64,000 bases of DNA, from positions 186,001 to 250,000 of the forward strand of contig JAQTLR010000001.1 in NCBI GenBank assembly GCA_028714815.1, read 5' to 3'. Of this stretch, positions 52,583-61,772 are shown piece after piece (positions within the stretch are counted from its first letter, which is position 1; each line of letters begins with the position of its first letter). The notes beneath the pieces were generated by a model. It worked only from the letters and a program-made list of their open reading frames with translations, had not been told where the DNA came from and made no database searches. A program made the position numbers and the translations under genes. This DNA is from Candidatus Altimarinota bacterium. GTDB taxonomy: Bacteria; Patescibacteriota; Gracilibacteria; BD1-5; UBA2023.

Positions 52583-53797
52583 TTATGGTGCATGTTGGTA
52601 GCAACCATTTCCCTGGGATACCCATCCGGCTCCGGGACTGCTCGTGCAGCCACACTTCCATTGGAGGGTCGCGCTACTTCCGCCTGATTGGCATTGTTGC
52701 ACGGGAGAGGTTGTATTTGTTGTTTGTGTTATTTGGTTAGCTGGAGGAAGCGGTCCGACTTGATTGGCGGTACCTGCTTGTAGTTCTGCTTGACGTATAC
52801 GTTCTTGTTCCATTGCTTTCGCCGGAGAAAACTTCGGGAGTCCGGGCATACTACCTTTTCCGCTGAAGTTTGGATTGATGGCACAGTCATCTCTCATCTT
52901 TCCTCCCGACCCGATTTTTCAAAGACAGGTATCTCCTTTGGAATTGAATGCCCCACCGAGTCATGCATATTGTTTATCCAACGCAGCTCCGTTGTCCGAG
53001 AAATCGGATCGTTTCGCCCATCGGACATTGTAGTAGTATTTCTTTCCAGGGACGAGGTAGTGCGTGTATCCGCCAGGATGCGAAGCGTTCGGATCGGCAA
53101 ATTTCGGATCAAAGAGAACTGATATTTGTGTGAGTTGATTTCCGATTATGGGTTTGACAAAATCACACTTGCGTTCTGAGACGGAGATGACTTCCATCGG
53201 ATCAACACTTCCATTCAAAGCGTACTCATCGCCCGAGAAAGGTAGTAGGCGATATCCATCGCTAGTTGTTTGACCATCTGCGTCCGTAAACGGGAATGAA
53301 TACGATTCTCCGGCGTTCATCCGATAATGGCACCAACTAGGATTCCAAGATTGAGATCCCGTAGGATGGCAATCGAAGACATCCCGATCTGGATTGAAAT
53401 TCGTCTCATCAATATTTTTAAGCCCTTCTTTCGCACAGAGATCGATATCATTGGAAGACGCTGCGGAGGTTGAAATATTTCTCAGTCCGATGATTCCTGA
53501 ATTCAGGCGGTTCAGTACCGTCAGGATCAGCGGATTTTCTATATATTGTGGCTTCAGGGCGATAACCTTTCCGGAAAGCTTATCGATGAACATGCTCCAA
53601 TCCGCATCGGAAGAATACTTTGGACGAAGCGCTTTTACCTTCCCGATGAATACATCGAGCTTGGCGGTGATGGCGGGAGAGAGGGTGACAGAGCTGGAAG
53701 TTTCTGCTTGTGCAAAAGGGGATCCTAATAAGGAAAACATCAGAGAAGCGAACAGAATGCACGAAAGAAATATCCGAGCGGTTGTATATATGCGCAT
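52583..53797 (-). CDS. Large exported protein, unknown
   Basis: This 404-residue protein has a signal peptide (IFLSCILFASLMFSLLGSPF then AQA). Residues ~35-115 form a helical region (ITAKLDVFIGKVKALRPKYS); the middle is beta-rich with paired Cys (CAKEGLKNIDETNFNP; DCHPTGSQSWNPSWCHYRMN). The C-terminus has further Cys and Gln/Thr-rich linkers (SPVQQCQSGGSSATLQWKCG). Two TGA glycines (52961, 52919) join two otherwise separate frames. It resembles a secreted, disulphide-stabilised surface protein. No family recognised. Confidence 0.72.
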
Positions 53798-53904
53798 GAG
53801 ATAAAAGATTAGTTGATAACGGCGGAATGGTAGCAGAAAAATGGTGGATGTCAAAAATAAATATTTTCTAAGAGCGGATATTTTCGTTAAGTGGTTGAAT
53901 AATC

Positions 53905-53932
53905 TTGTTTTTTCGTCTTTTCTCCATACAAT
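53905..53932 (+). promoter_or_regulatory. Promoter upstream of metG
   Basis: TTGTTT, 16 nt and TACAAT, about 170 nt before the metG start; the long leader shows no obvious riboswitch to me. Confidence 0.45.
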
Positions 53933-54103
53933 GCCCGAAAATATGACGATTAACTGAAGCGAATAGGTTTTTATTTCTTGTTCATATGAAGCCAGTGAAG
54001 ATATTGAAAGTTCACCAAGGCCATATGAACATCGAAATGAAAATCCTATTCACTTCTGGATGTATCCAACATTATTTATTGATAATTCTTACATTAAACC
54101 ACT

Positions 54104-55633
54104 ATGCAACATCGATTCATTGCCACCTCCATCCCGTATATGAACGCTGGTCCCCACATGGGGCATGCGATGGAGTTTATCATCGCGGATATTCTGGCTC
54201 GCTACAACCGTTCTTCGGGGAATGATGTATTTTTCCTCACGGGGGCGGATGAACACGGATCGAAGATTTATAACAAGGCGAAAGAGCTTGGGAAAAGCAC
54301 TCAGGAGATGCTTGATGAGCATGTGGCTCTTTTTCAGGAGCTTGGAACTGCGCTCGCAACGACCCCCGATGATTTCATCCGGACGACCGACCGGGTTCGG
54401 CACTGGCCGACCGCGCAGGCGATCTGGCGCAAGCTCGAAGCGAAGGGCGATATCTATAAGAAAAAATATTCGGGGCTCTATTGCGAAGGATGTGAAGTAT
54501 TCCTTCCGGAGAAAGATCTGGATAATGAAGGGAATTGTCCGATCCACCACAAGAAGCCGACGCTTCTGGAAGAAGAAAACTATTTTTTCTCTCTTTCCAA
54601 GTATGAGGATCAGCTGAAAAAACTCATCACCAATGATACGATCAGAATCACTCCAGAGTTCCGCAAGAACGAGATCCTCTCATTTCTCGGCGAAGGGCTC
54701 AATGATATAAGCTTCTCCCGAAGCGCCGACAAGATGCCATGGGGGATTCCGGTTCCGGGCGATGAAACCCAAGTAATGTATGTCTGGTGTGACGCATTGA
54801 CGAACTATCTTTCGGGTATCGGATATTCTTTCGATCAGAATAAATTCACAAAATATTACCCTACTTATTTACACGTCATCGGGAAAGATATCTCCCGTTT
54901 CCATGCGATCATCTATATGGCAATGCTCTTGTCCGCAGATATGGAGACTTCCAAGAATATCCTCGTCCATGGATTCGTGACATCCGGTGGTGAAAAGATG
55001 AGTAAATCACTCGGAAACGTGGTCATTCCGGAGGATATCATGAAGACATATGGATCCGATGCGCTCCGCTACTTCATCACCGTCGGTGGTGGGGGAGTGG
55101 GAGATGATATTGACTATACCCCGACCGGATTCCACAACCACTACAATAGCGGGCTCGTGAACGGTCTCGGGAATATCGCCAATCGTACGAGCACGCTTTT
55201 CTGCAAGTACTATCCTAACGGATCGGATACCGACGGTTTCATCCTCGACGAAGGGATAGATGGAGTCATTATTTCCGCATATACTCTCTACAAGGAGTCG
55301 CTGGAAGCTTTCGACCTCCGGGCAGGATATGTCGCTGTGAGCACGCTCATCGATCTGGCCAACAAGTATTTTGACGAAGAGAAGCCTTGGACCATCAAGG
55401 ACGACCCGGGGAAACTCCGGGATATTCTCCTGAACCTTGTAGAGATCCTCTATCATATCAATATCCTCGTTGCACCATACCTTCCGAGAACCGCAGAAAA
55501 GATGCGGGAGATATTTTCTCTGACCGACTCTCGACTCCAGGATTTTTCTCTCGATGCAGGCTTCCGGCTGACGGCGGGGAATAAGATCATGAGGCTCACT
55601 ACCATACCGCTCTTGTTCGAAAAAATCTCATAA
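54104..55633 (+). CDS. metG: Methionyl-tRNA synthetase
   Basis: This 509-residue class I synthetase has the HIGH-type motif in PHMGHAMEFIIADILARY, a knuckle insertion with CEGC and CPIHHKK (partial zinc site), YVWCDALTNYLSGIG and the KMSKS motif (GGEKMSKSLGNVV). The anticodon-binding helical domain follows (FDEEKPWTIKDDPGKL). The C-terminal tRNA-binding domain of longer MetRS is absent. No TGA codon is used. Confidence 0.97.
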   Translation: MQHRFIATSIPYMNAGPHMGHAMEFIIADILARYNRSSGNDVFFLTGADEHGSKIYNKAKELGKSTQEMLDEHVALFQELGTALATTPDDFIRTTDRVRHWPTAQAIWRKLEAKGDIYKKKYSGLYCEGCEVFLPEKDLDNEGNCPIHHKKPTLLEEENYFFSLSKYEDQLKKLITNDTIRITPEFRKNEILSFLGEGLNDISFSRSADKMPWGIPVPGDETQVMYVWCDALTNYLSGIGYSFDQNKFTKYYPTYLHVIGKDISRFHAIIYMAMLLSADMETSKNILVHGFVTSGGEKMSKSLGNVVIPEDIMKTYGSDALRYFITVGGGGVGDDIDYTPTGFHNHYNSGLVNGLGNIANRTSTLFCKYYPNGSDTDGFILDEGIDGVIISAYTLYKESLEAFDLRAGYVAVSTLIDLANKYFDEEKPWTIKDDPGKLRDILLNLVEILYHINILVAPYLPRTAEKMREIFSLTDSRLQDFSLDAGFRLTAGNKIMRLTTIPLLFEKIS

Positions 55634-55723
55634 AAAAATTTGATTTTTTAAAGAAATTAGAATATCCTAGGGATATATTGCTTTTCCGGCAAGTTTTCTT
55701 GTATTCTGTAATTTTAAAATGCC

Positions 55724-55951
55724 ATGATAGGAAATATACCATCGGTTTTTGGCTCTGTTGTCCGAGACTTCAGCCAAAACGTTGCTCCTACCTGATTCAA
55801 TGAAGTGAAAGCGAAAGTGGCGAATGATGCAGCAAATGTTTTCTATGCCCAAGCAGCAAAGGATGTGGTGGCAGATTCGGTCTATAATAGCCAATGACAG
55901 GCCCCGACAGTGGATGTGAAGATATGACGTATTCTGAATACGATAGCATAA
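55724..55951 (+). CDS. Small protein, 75 residues
   Basis: The open frame MIGNIPSVFGSVVRDFSQN to RILNTIA contains three TGA glycines (APTGFNE, SQGQAP, KIGRI). It is Ala/Val-rich and helical in the middle (KVANDAANVFYAQAAKDVV). Transcription from metG may continue into it. No family recognised. Confidence 0.5.
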
Positions 55952-55984
55952 ATATAATCCTATCCGTTTTCATGCGGGTAATTT

Positions 55985-57001
55985 CTACTTCACGTTGTTT
56001 ATTGTAAACGTTTCGTTATTTTCATCTACAAAAAGGATTTCTCCGTTTTTGTAACGGAGCATTTTCCCATTTTTCGGGGTTCGTAGGAGTATCTTTCTTT
56101 CGCGGGTATCTTGTCCGATAAGGAATACAAGATCATTGGAGGTGTCAGCGATGGAGAGGAGGGATCGTTTCTCCTTGCTGGATTTCTTCACGAGCGCCAC
56201 GATCTCTCCGGAGGAGAGTTGGATGATATCATCATAGAGGGGATTGGGACGGGAAGTTCCTTCTGAAACCGTATACATGGAAACCCCGGTGTCGCTCGTG
56301 ATGATTTTCGTATCGTTATCCAGGGTATCCTTGACGCCGAGTATCTTCCCATCGAAAGCGAAAATCGTTTCCGCTCCGTTCATGAGCGAATAGAAAGAGG
56401 TTTTTCCCTGTTTTTCAAGGGCAATATACCCTTCGTATATATCTAGGCTTTTGGCTGTGAGCTCCCCATCCGGGATTTTGAAGATCTCGGTCGCTTCCGC
56501 TCATTCTTTTTTCATGAATATGTTCCATCCGTTCTCGTTCGGCAGAGCATAATACAGACCGTTTGTCCGGTATCCGAGAATCATTCATCCGGTGTTCGTT
56601 TCCATGATATCCTGGATGCTTTTTTTGAGTTTGATAGTAGCTATGGTTTCTTCCTTTTTCTGTTTTTGTTCTGTGAGAACCACTTCTTTGTCCATGGTGA
56701 TCAACATCTTTTTCATCTCTCCTCGGTTCAGTACAAAGGTCTTTATTACAGGCGTATATCCTTCCCGTTTTGCGGAAAGGGTGTAGTTCACGGCGGGAAT
56801 GTTTTTAAATACACAATTCTTATCACATTCCCGATCGTAGCTATTCCCGAATTCCGAAGTGAGCGCAATGGACGCGGAACCGCTTCCATTGATGATGAGC
56901 GAGATGCTTGCCGTACTTGCCACGAAGAAATAGTAGTATATTCCGAACAATCCCCCGAATAGGAGAACGAGGATCAGAAGGGAAAGGAGTCGGTTGCTCA
57001 T
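55985..57001 (-). CDS. Membrane-anchored protein with PEGA-like domain
   Basis: This 338-residue protein joins two frames through TGA glycines. It has an N-terminal membrane helix (LLSLLILVLLFGGLFGIYYY), a PEGA/carboxypeptidase-regulatory-like beta domain (~30-105; NIPAVNYTLSAKREGYTPVI), a linker helix (TEQKQKKEETIATIKL), then a beta-rich C-terminal region with repeated short strands (DIYEGYIALEKQGKTSFYSL), perhaps a propeller. It is likely surface-exposed. Function unknown. Confidence 0.68.
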
Positions 57002-57100
57002 ATGAAAAAGAGAAATGAGAGACTAAAATTTGCAAATAGGGAAAAAGTCCATACAGTCTGTGAAGTCTACGAATACTATCCATAATCCTTTTTTTTGCAA

Positions 57101-57799
57101 ATGACAATACCTCCTCTCTCGAGTCTGCTCGAAAAGTTCGGATCCGGTCATTCGATACCGCCGGTAGTCCTATCGGATGAAGATACCACAATAGTTATAA
57201 ATACTTTGAAAAAGACCCATTTCATCGATCTCTATGAGATGCGGAAGCAGTATGTCGATGGGGTATTTTTCTTCGAAAACGAAACTGGAACGATCAAAAT
57301 CGAACGAACCCGCGAAATCATAGAACAATCCTCCAAACGCTCCAGTTCCGGATACGATATCTTCATTATCGAACGGATCGATACACTCACTCTTGCAGCC
57401 GCCAACAGCCTTTTGAAACTCTTCGAGGAAGTTCCTTCTAATATCCTTATCCTCCTGACTTCTGATAGTGGCCGCGATGCGATGATAGAAACTCTTGCTT
57501 CTCGGGTGATATTCATTTCTTCCAATATACGCCATGCTGTTCTCGATGCAAGCATCCGCGAGAAGATGGATCTGTACTTCAATGCGGGCGATACCGCTCC
57601 ATTCCTCCAGTTTCTCGCGAAGGAAAAACTGGAGAAGCAGGAATATCTCGGGATCCTTGTCGCACTGAAAGAAAGGATCCTCTCTGGGGATATAAAAAAA
57701 CCCGATACGATCCGGAAGATCGAATCGGGAATCATTACTCTTTCTTCCACTAATGCGAATCCGAGGTGGGTGGTGGACGAAGTGATTCTTAATCTGTAA
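57101..57799 (+). CDS. DNA polymerase III delta-prime-like clamp-loader protein
   Basis: This 232-residue protein is shorter than a full delta-prime subunit. It has YDIFIIERIDTLTLAAANSL, then LKLFEEVPSNILILLTSDS and a sensor-1-like arginine region ETLASRVIFISS, which are diagnostic of HolB/DnaX clamp-loader AAA+ folds. No Walker A (GxxGxGKT) is present, as expected for delta-prime. The start ATG at 57101 is preferred over an upstream TTG. The gene probably loads the sliding clamp together with DnaX and HolA, not in the window. Confidence 0.83.
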   Translation: MTIPPLSSLLEKFGSGHSIPPVVLSDEDTTIVINTLKKTHFIDLYEMRKQYVDGVFFFENETGTIKIERTREIIEQSSKRSSSGYDIFIIERIDTLTLAAANSLLKLFEEVPSNILILLTSDSGRDAMIETLASRVIFISSNIRHAVLDASIREKMDLYFNAGDTAPFLQFLAKEKLEKQEYLGILVALKERILSGDIKKPDTIRKIESGIITLSSTNANPRWVVDEVILNL

Positions 57800-57815
57800 T
57801 CTTAAACAACTTTTC

Positions 57816-58361
57816 ATGAAAATAGATCGATGGGAGAAACTGCCAGAAATGATAACCGAGCCTGAGACAGACGCCGGTATTTTTACCGGGGTGGACATAG
57901 AGTTCATTCTGGCACGATTTAACCAGGAGTATGGAGATTATTCGGATAATCATGGAAAGATGGAAATATTCTCGTTCATCGAGCTCAGGATACGGATCAT
58001 GCGAGCGGATGGGGATCATGAGAATGCATCACGATACGGACTTGTCTGCCTCATTCTTTATGGACAGGAATTGTCGAAGGTATACGAACGGTTGGATTCG
58101 GATAAAGAGATGCCGGCCGATGAAAAAAAATATGACATTTTCTGGTTGCTTTCAAGGATGGCCATCCGTGAAGTATTGTGGATGATGCTTATTCCGGAGC
58201 ATCAAGAAAAGGTAGGACAACTTTTCGGGCACTGGAAAGAGCGGTTCGAGAAAATGCTAAAACCCCGACAGGAAACGATGCCTCGGAACGATGGATGGAA
58301 TGTTGCTCAGGTATTGAGTGCGGGCGAGCAGGAGATCTTCCGTATCCTGAACGGAGACTAG
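57816..58361 (+). CDS. Hypothetical protein
   Basis: This 181-residue soluble, helical, acidic protein is not recognised (GVDIEFILARFNQEYGDYSD; IFWLLSRMAIREVLWMMLI). It starts 16 nt after the clamp-loader gene and so is co-transcribed. Its last codons overlap the end of elp3 on the other strand by 4 nt. Confidence 0.65.
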   Translation: MKIDRWEKLPEMITEPETDAGIFTGVDIEFILARFNQEYGDYSDNHGKMEIFSFIELRIRIMRADGDHENASRYGLVCLILYGQELSKVYERLDSDKEMPADEKKYDIFWLLSRMAIREVLWMMLIPEHQEKVGQLFGHWKERFEKMLKPRQETMPRNDGWNVAQVLSAGEQEIFRILNGD

Positions 58362-60196
58362 GCATCGAGATCCTTCACCATGTATTCCCCTTCAAGGCTA
58401 TATCCGAGCTTCTCGTAGTACCCTCGGACCCCGACTCCGGCGATCACCGCCATCTTTCCGATCTCGGGATGATTTTCGCGGATGATCTTCTCAGCTCTTT
58501 CTATGAGCCGTTTCCCGAATCCCATATGCTGGCCGCTTCCATCGGGTTTTTCTCCGATTCGGAGCTGGTCCCCGAAAGTATGGATCTCTCGGATGATCGC
58601 GGCATTTTCGAGGGCTTTGATCGGATGCTCGGTTCCATTCAGTATATTGGAAGGGATCCGGAGCCGGAGAAGAGAAAATACCGTCCTGTCAACCGGATCG
58701 ATCCATTGGAGGAAATATTCTTTCCCTCCGCTCGCTTCGTATTCCATGACATCGAGACTAGCATGTTCTGGTCTATTCGCCTTATCACGGATTTCCCGAG
58801 CGGATATGTCTGTGCGGATTATCCCGAGCTCCTTCATATGTTCATCCGTCACCTGGCGGAGATTCGCGAGGTGCGATCCCGCGAGTATCTCGGAGGCGGG
58901 GATATCCCGATACATCCGGTTGAGGCGTACATATTCCGGTATGAGTCCTTGGAGTTTTGCCATCAGGTCCACGAGTGTTCCATCATCGTACGGGGTGAAT
59001 CCGCCATTTCTCCAGATCCCTTCCAACTCGGTATGATTCGTCACGACCATCGGGTAGATCTTGAGTTCATCCGGTCGGAAATCTGGGTTCTCGAATACCG
59101 TCCGAAGGCTTTCGATATCTTTCTCCGGAGTGCTCCCGAGGAGGTTCGGCATCATGTGCGCCACCACTTTGAATCCTGCATCTTTCAGGATTTTTGTCGC
59201 CGCAATGGACTCTTTGTTTCCATGCCCCCTTTTACTCAGGGCATTGATGGTATCATCGGTGGACTGGTACCCGATTTCAACTCGGGTGATCCCATAGCGT
59301 CGGAGTCTTGTTATTTCTAAGGAATTTGGGGTAGATTCCAAAGTTCACCTCTCCCCCAGCCCCTCCTCTCAACTTCATCTTTCTCACCTCTCCCCCAGCT
59401 CCTCTCCTAGAAGGAGAGGGGAGATGGTCTTCTTTTTAATTCCCTCTCCTTCTAGGAGAGGGTTAGGGAGAGGTGGAAGTATCAATGAATCCGGACGGGT
59501 TTCCACGGCGATTCCGATCACCCGGCTTTCCGCCGTTTCATTGCGCTTCTTCGCTTCTTCGAGCGTTGCAGATTTTTGTATATGGAACGCAGGATCTATC
59601 TCGAAACTCGCGAATTTCTCTCCGCTCATCTCGGTCGAAACGAGGTTTTTCCGGAGTTCCGAATAAGTGGTATGGGCATCGTAGATATCTTTGATATAGG
59701 ACTCCTGATAGAGGAGGGGATAGGCGCTCCAGGTTCCTCCAATGATACGGATATCGCATTTTTGGATCATATGTCCGGTGATCTCAAGGGACCGGAGCCG
59801 GTTCCATATCTGCCGGATCGGGTCGAATTCATTGAGCTCCGCACGCATGACTGCCGGTTCGTTCGGGACATAGCTTTTCGGAAGACCTTCATAGCTCGGA
59901 CAGTAGACACACTTTCCCGGACATCCCCATGGTTTGGTCAGGATGGAGATGACCGAAACTCCCGACAGACTCCGGACTGCCCGCTTCCGGAGGAGTTTCC
60001 AGATTCTCGGTTCATATTGCAAAAGACCCTCGTGGATGAGGGTATTGTATCGATCCAGGAACACTATCCCTGGAATCGCTCGGGGAAGTTTGTATTCCGC
60101 ATAGATATCGTTCTTAAACTTATGGAACTGCTCCTTGGTTGTGATTTCCGGATGATCGGAGAGTTCGGTGAGAATGCGGTCAGTGATTTTGGTCAT
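58358..60196 (-). CDS. elp3: Elp3-family tRNA uridine-34 acetyltransferase with in-frame insertion
   Basis: This 612-residue radical-SAM plus GNAT enzyme starts the synthesis of carboxymethyl-type modifications at tRNA wobble U34. The radical-SAM part has ISILTKPWGCPGKCVYCPS (CxxxCxxC cluster ligands), RIIGGTWSAYP and GIAVETRPD. The acetyltransferase half ends in GVGVRGYYEKLGYSLEGEYM. Between ETRPD (residue ~236) and LEITRLRRYGITRVEIGYQS (from ~292) lie about 54 extra residues encoded by a palindromic repeat (see 59346-59476). Several TGA glycines inside that insert keep the frame open. It starts one base after the frr stop. Confidence 0.93.
59346..59476. repeat. Palindromic repeat inserted in elp3
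   Basis: The arm at 59385-59417 (CACCTCTCCC, then CTCTCCTAGAAGGAGA) pairs with 59445-59475 (TCTCCTTCTAGGAGAG, then GGGAGAGGTG). A further half-copy of the left arm is at 59346-59370. It is GC-rich, low-complexity and unlike the flanking elp3 sequence, and encodes a Gly/Glu/Leu-rich insert in frame. Confidence 0.85.
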
Positions 60197-60197
60197 A

Positions 60198-60737
60198 TTA
60201 TATTTTCATGATCTCCTCTTCTTTATGTTTCAGCATCTTATCGATGAGCACGATCGCTTCATCGATGTTTTTCTGGAGATCCTTTTCTTGCTGTTTTACG
60301 ATATCTTCCCCGACACTCTCATCCTGACCCTTGATTTTCTTGAGGTAATCCTGTCGGATATTCCGGATTGCCACCTTTCCATCCTCGGCGAGCTTCTTCG
60401 CGATCTTTACGAGATCACGACGACGTTCTTCGGTGAGAGCAGGGATCCGGATCAGCACCGATTCTCCGTTATCTTGGGGATTGAGCCCGATATTCGCATC
60501 GTTGATAGCTTTGGAGATATCCCGGAGTACGGAGCGGTCCCATGGTTGGATGGAGATGGTCTGTGCATCGAGCGTTCCGACCGAAGCGACGTTCCGGAGC
60601 GGTTGAGCGGAACCGTATACCATGACCATGATCCCTTCCACGATGGCAGGATTCGCTCGTCCGACCTGAAGTTTCGCGAATTCGTCATGGAGGTGTTGTT
60701 CTGCTTTCTTGAGATCAGCTTCGAGAGTGTGTAACAT
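60198..60737 (-). CDS. frr: Ribosome recycling factor
   Basis: This 179-residue protein splits post-termination ribosomes with EF-G. Typical features are LQVGRANPAIVEGIMVMVYG, QPLRNVASVGTLDAQTISI, LTEERRRDLVKIAKKLAEDG and RNIRQDYLKKIKGQ, in the order of the two RRF domains. No TGA codon. It forms an operon with elp3 (1-nt gap). Confidence 0.97.
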   Translation of the reverse strand: MLHTLEADLKKAEQHLHDEFAKLQVGRANPAIVEGIMVMVYGSAQPLRNVASVGTLDAQTISIQPWDRSVLRDISKAINDANIGLNPQDNGESVLIRIPALTEERRRDLVKIAKKLAEDGKVAIRNIRQDYLKKIKGQDESVGEDIVKQQEKDLQKNIDEAIVLIDKMLKHKEEEIMKI

Positions 60738-60865
60738 AAGGATTGAGTGAGAAGTTATAAATTATGAGCGAAAAGTTTTTGGAGGAAAATATGACTTATG
60801 ATTCCTTACTTCTAACTTTTCACTCGCCGGAGTATATCCATTTTCCGCTAGAAGAAAAGATTTTT

Positions 60866-60893
60866 TTGACAAAAAATATAAAAAATATACAAT
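60866..60893 (+). promoter_or_regulatory. Promoter of exported protein gene
   Basis: TTGACA, 16 nt and TACAAT, 42 nt before the start at 60936. Confidence 0.7.
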
Positions 60894-60935
60894 CACCCCT
60901 GTAATCCTTTATTTAAATAATCTTCTTTACGTATT

Positions 60936-61652
60936 ATGAGCACAAAAAGCCTTCTTGGAGTAGCTCTTTTTCTTGTAACCACTCAGGCGTTCGCTGCGGT
61001 TGGTGACTATAAGGAAACCGCTTGTACCGCCGAATATTTTACAGCGAATAATTGTAGTGCCTGTTTTGAGGGGACAGCTCTCGCAAATGGTGATCAGATA
61101 AACGGACTCTACGATACTTGGACCGATAAGAATGTGAATGAGCAGATCATATATAAAGATGAACAAGTTATGCCAGAAATGGTTCCTCTTTCATCCGGAA
61201 CGGTATTTATCGCTAATCCCGTCGATCCGGCCGCTTATTGGAAGTACGGGAATCAGGTAATATGGACAGATAGCGCAACCGGGACCGGGAAACAGGAATT
61301 CATGCTCGATGCCGGAAAATCCGTTAAGTTCATGGAAGCGGATCTTGGAGCTTCCTATACACTCACCGCTACCGATAAGGGGAATGGGGAAGCGATAGGG
61401 GTTATCAAATTCCCGCTCAGCTATCATAATGTCGATGCTGATGGAAATGAAGGAAAAAAAGAAACGCATATCGAGTGTGTATCCTATACTGCGAAAGCGA
61501 CTATCGCTGCAGTGGCTCCAGTTGAAGTGGTAAAACCTATACCAAAAAAGATGACAACCGTAAAGACCGGACCGGAATCTCTCATACTTATGGCTCTTGC
61601 CCTCCTTATCGCTGCCGGATTCGTAGTGATTCGTAGTCGAAAGAATATATAA
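60936..61652 (+). CDS. Exported, C-terminally anchored surface protein
   Basis: This 238-residue protein has a signal peptide (SLLGVALFLVTTQAFA), an extracytoplasmic domain with four N-terminal cysteines (YKETACTAEYFTANNCSACF), and a beta-rich middle (KQEFMLDAGKSVKFMEADLG). A C-terminal membrane helix (LILMALALLIAAGFVVI) and basic tail (RSRKNI) give an LPxTG-like layout without LPxTG. No TGA codon. A strong promoter and strong terminator suggest a highly expressed single gene. Confidence 0.75.
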   Translation: MSTKSLLGVALFLVTTQAFAAVGDYKETACTAEYFTANNCSACFEGTALANGDQINGLYDTWTDKNVNEQIIYKDEQVMPEMVPLSSGTVFIANPVDPAAYWKYGNQVIWTDSATGTGKQEFMLDAGKSVKFMEADLGASYTLTATDKGNGEAIGVIKFPLSYHNVDADGNEGKKETHIECVSYTAKATIAAVAPVEVVKPIPKKMTTVKTGPESLILMALALLIAAGFVVIRSRKNI

Positions 61653-61666
61653 TGAATATCAGATAT

Positions 61667-61713
61667 AATCCAGCGCTATTTTTGAATTAAAATAAAAATA
61701 GCGCTGGATTTTT
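61667..61713 (+). terminator. Terminator after surface protein gene
   Basis: AATCCAGCGCTATTTTT and AAAAATAGCGCTGGATT form a 17-bp stem followed by T5. Confidence 0.9.
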
Positions 61714-61772
61714 GCATTATTCCAAAAAATAGTGTAGGATAGAAGGGATATATTATTTATAACTTTCTATGT

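Noticed and set aside
53933-54103. Riboswitch in the long metG leader
   Set aside because: No recognisable S-box or T-box element; only AT-rich sequence.
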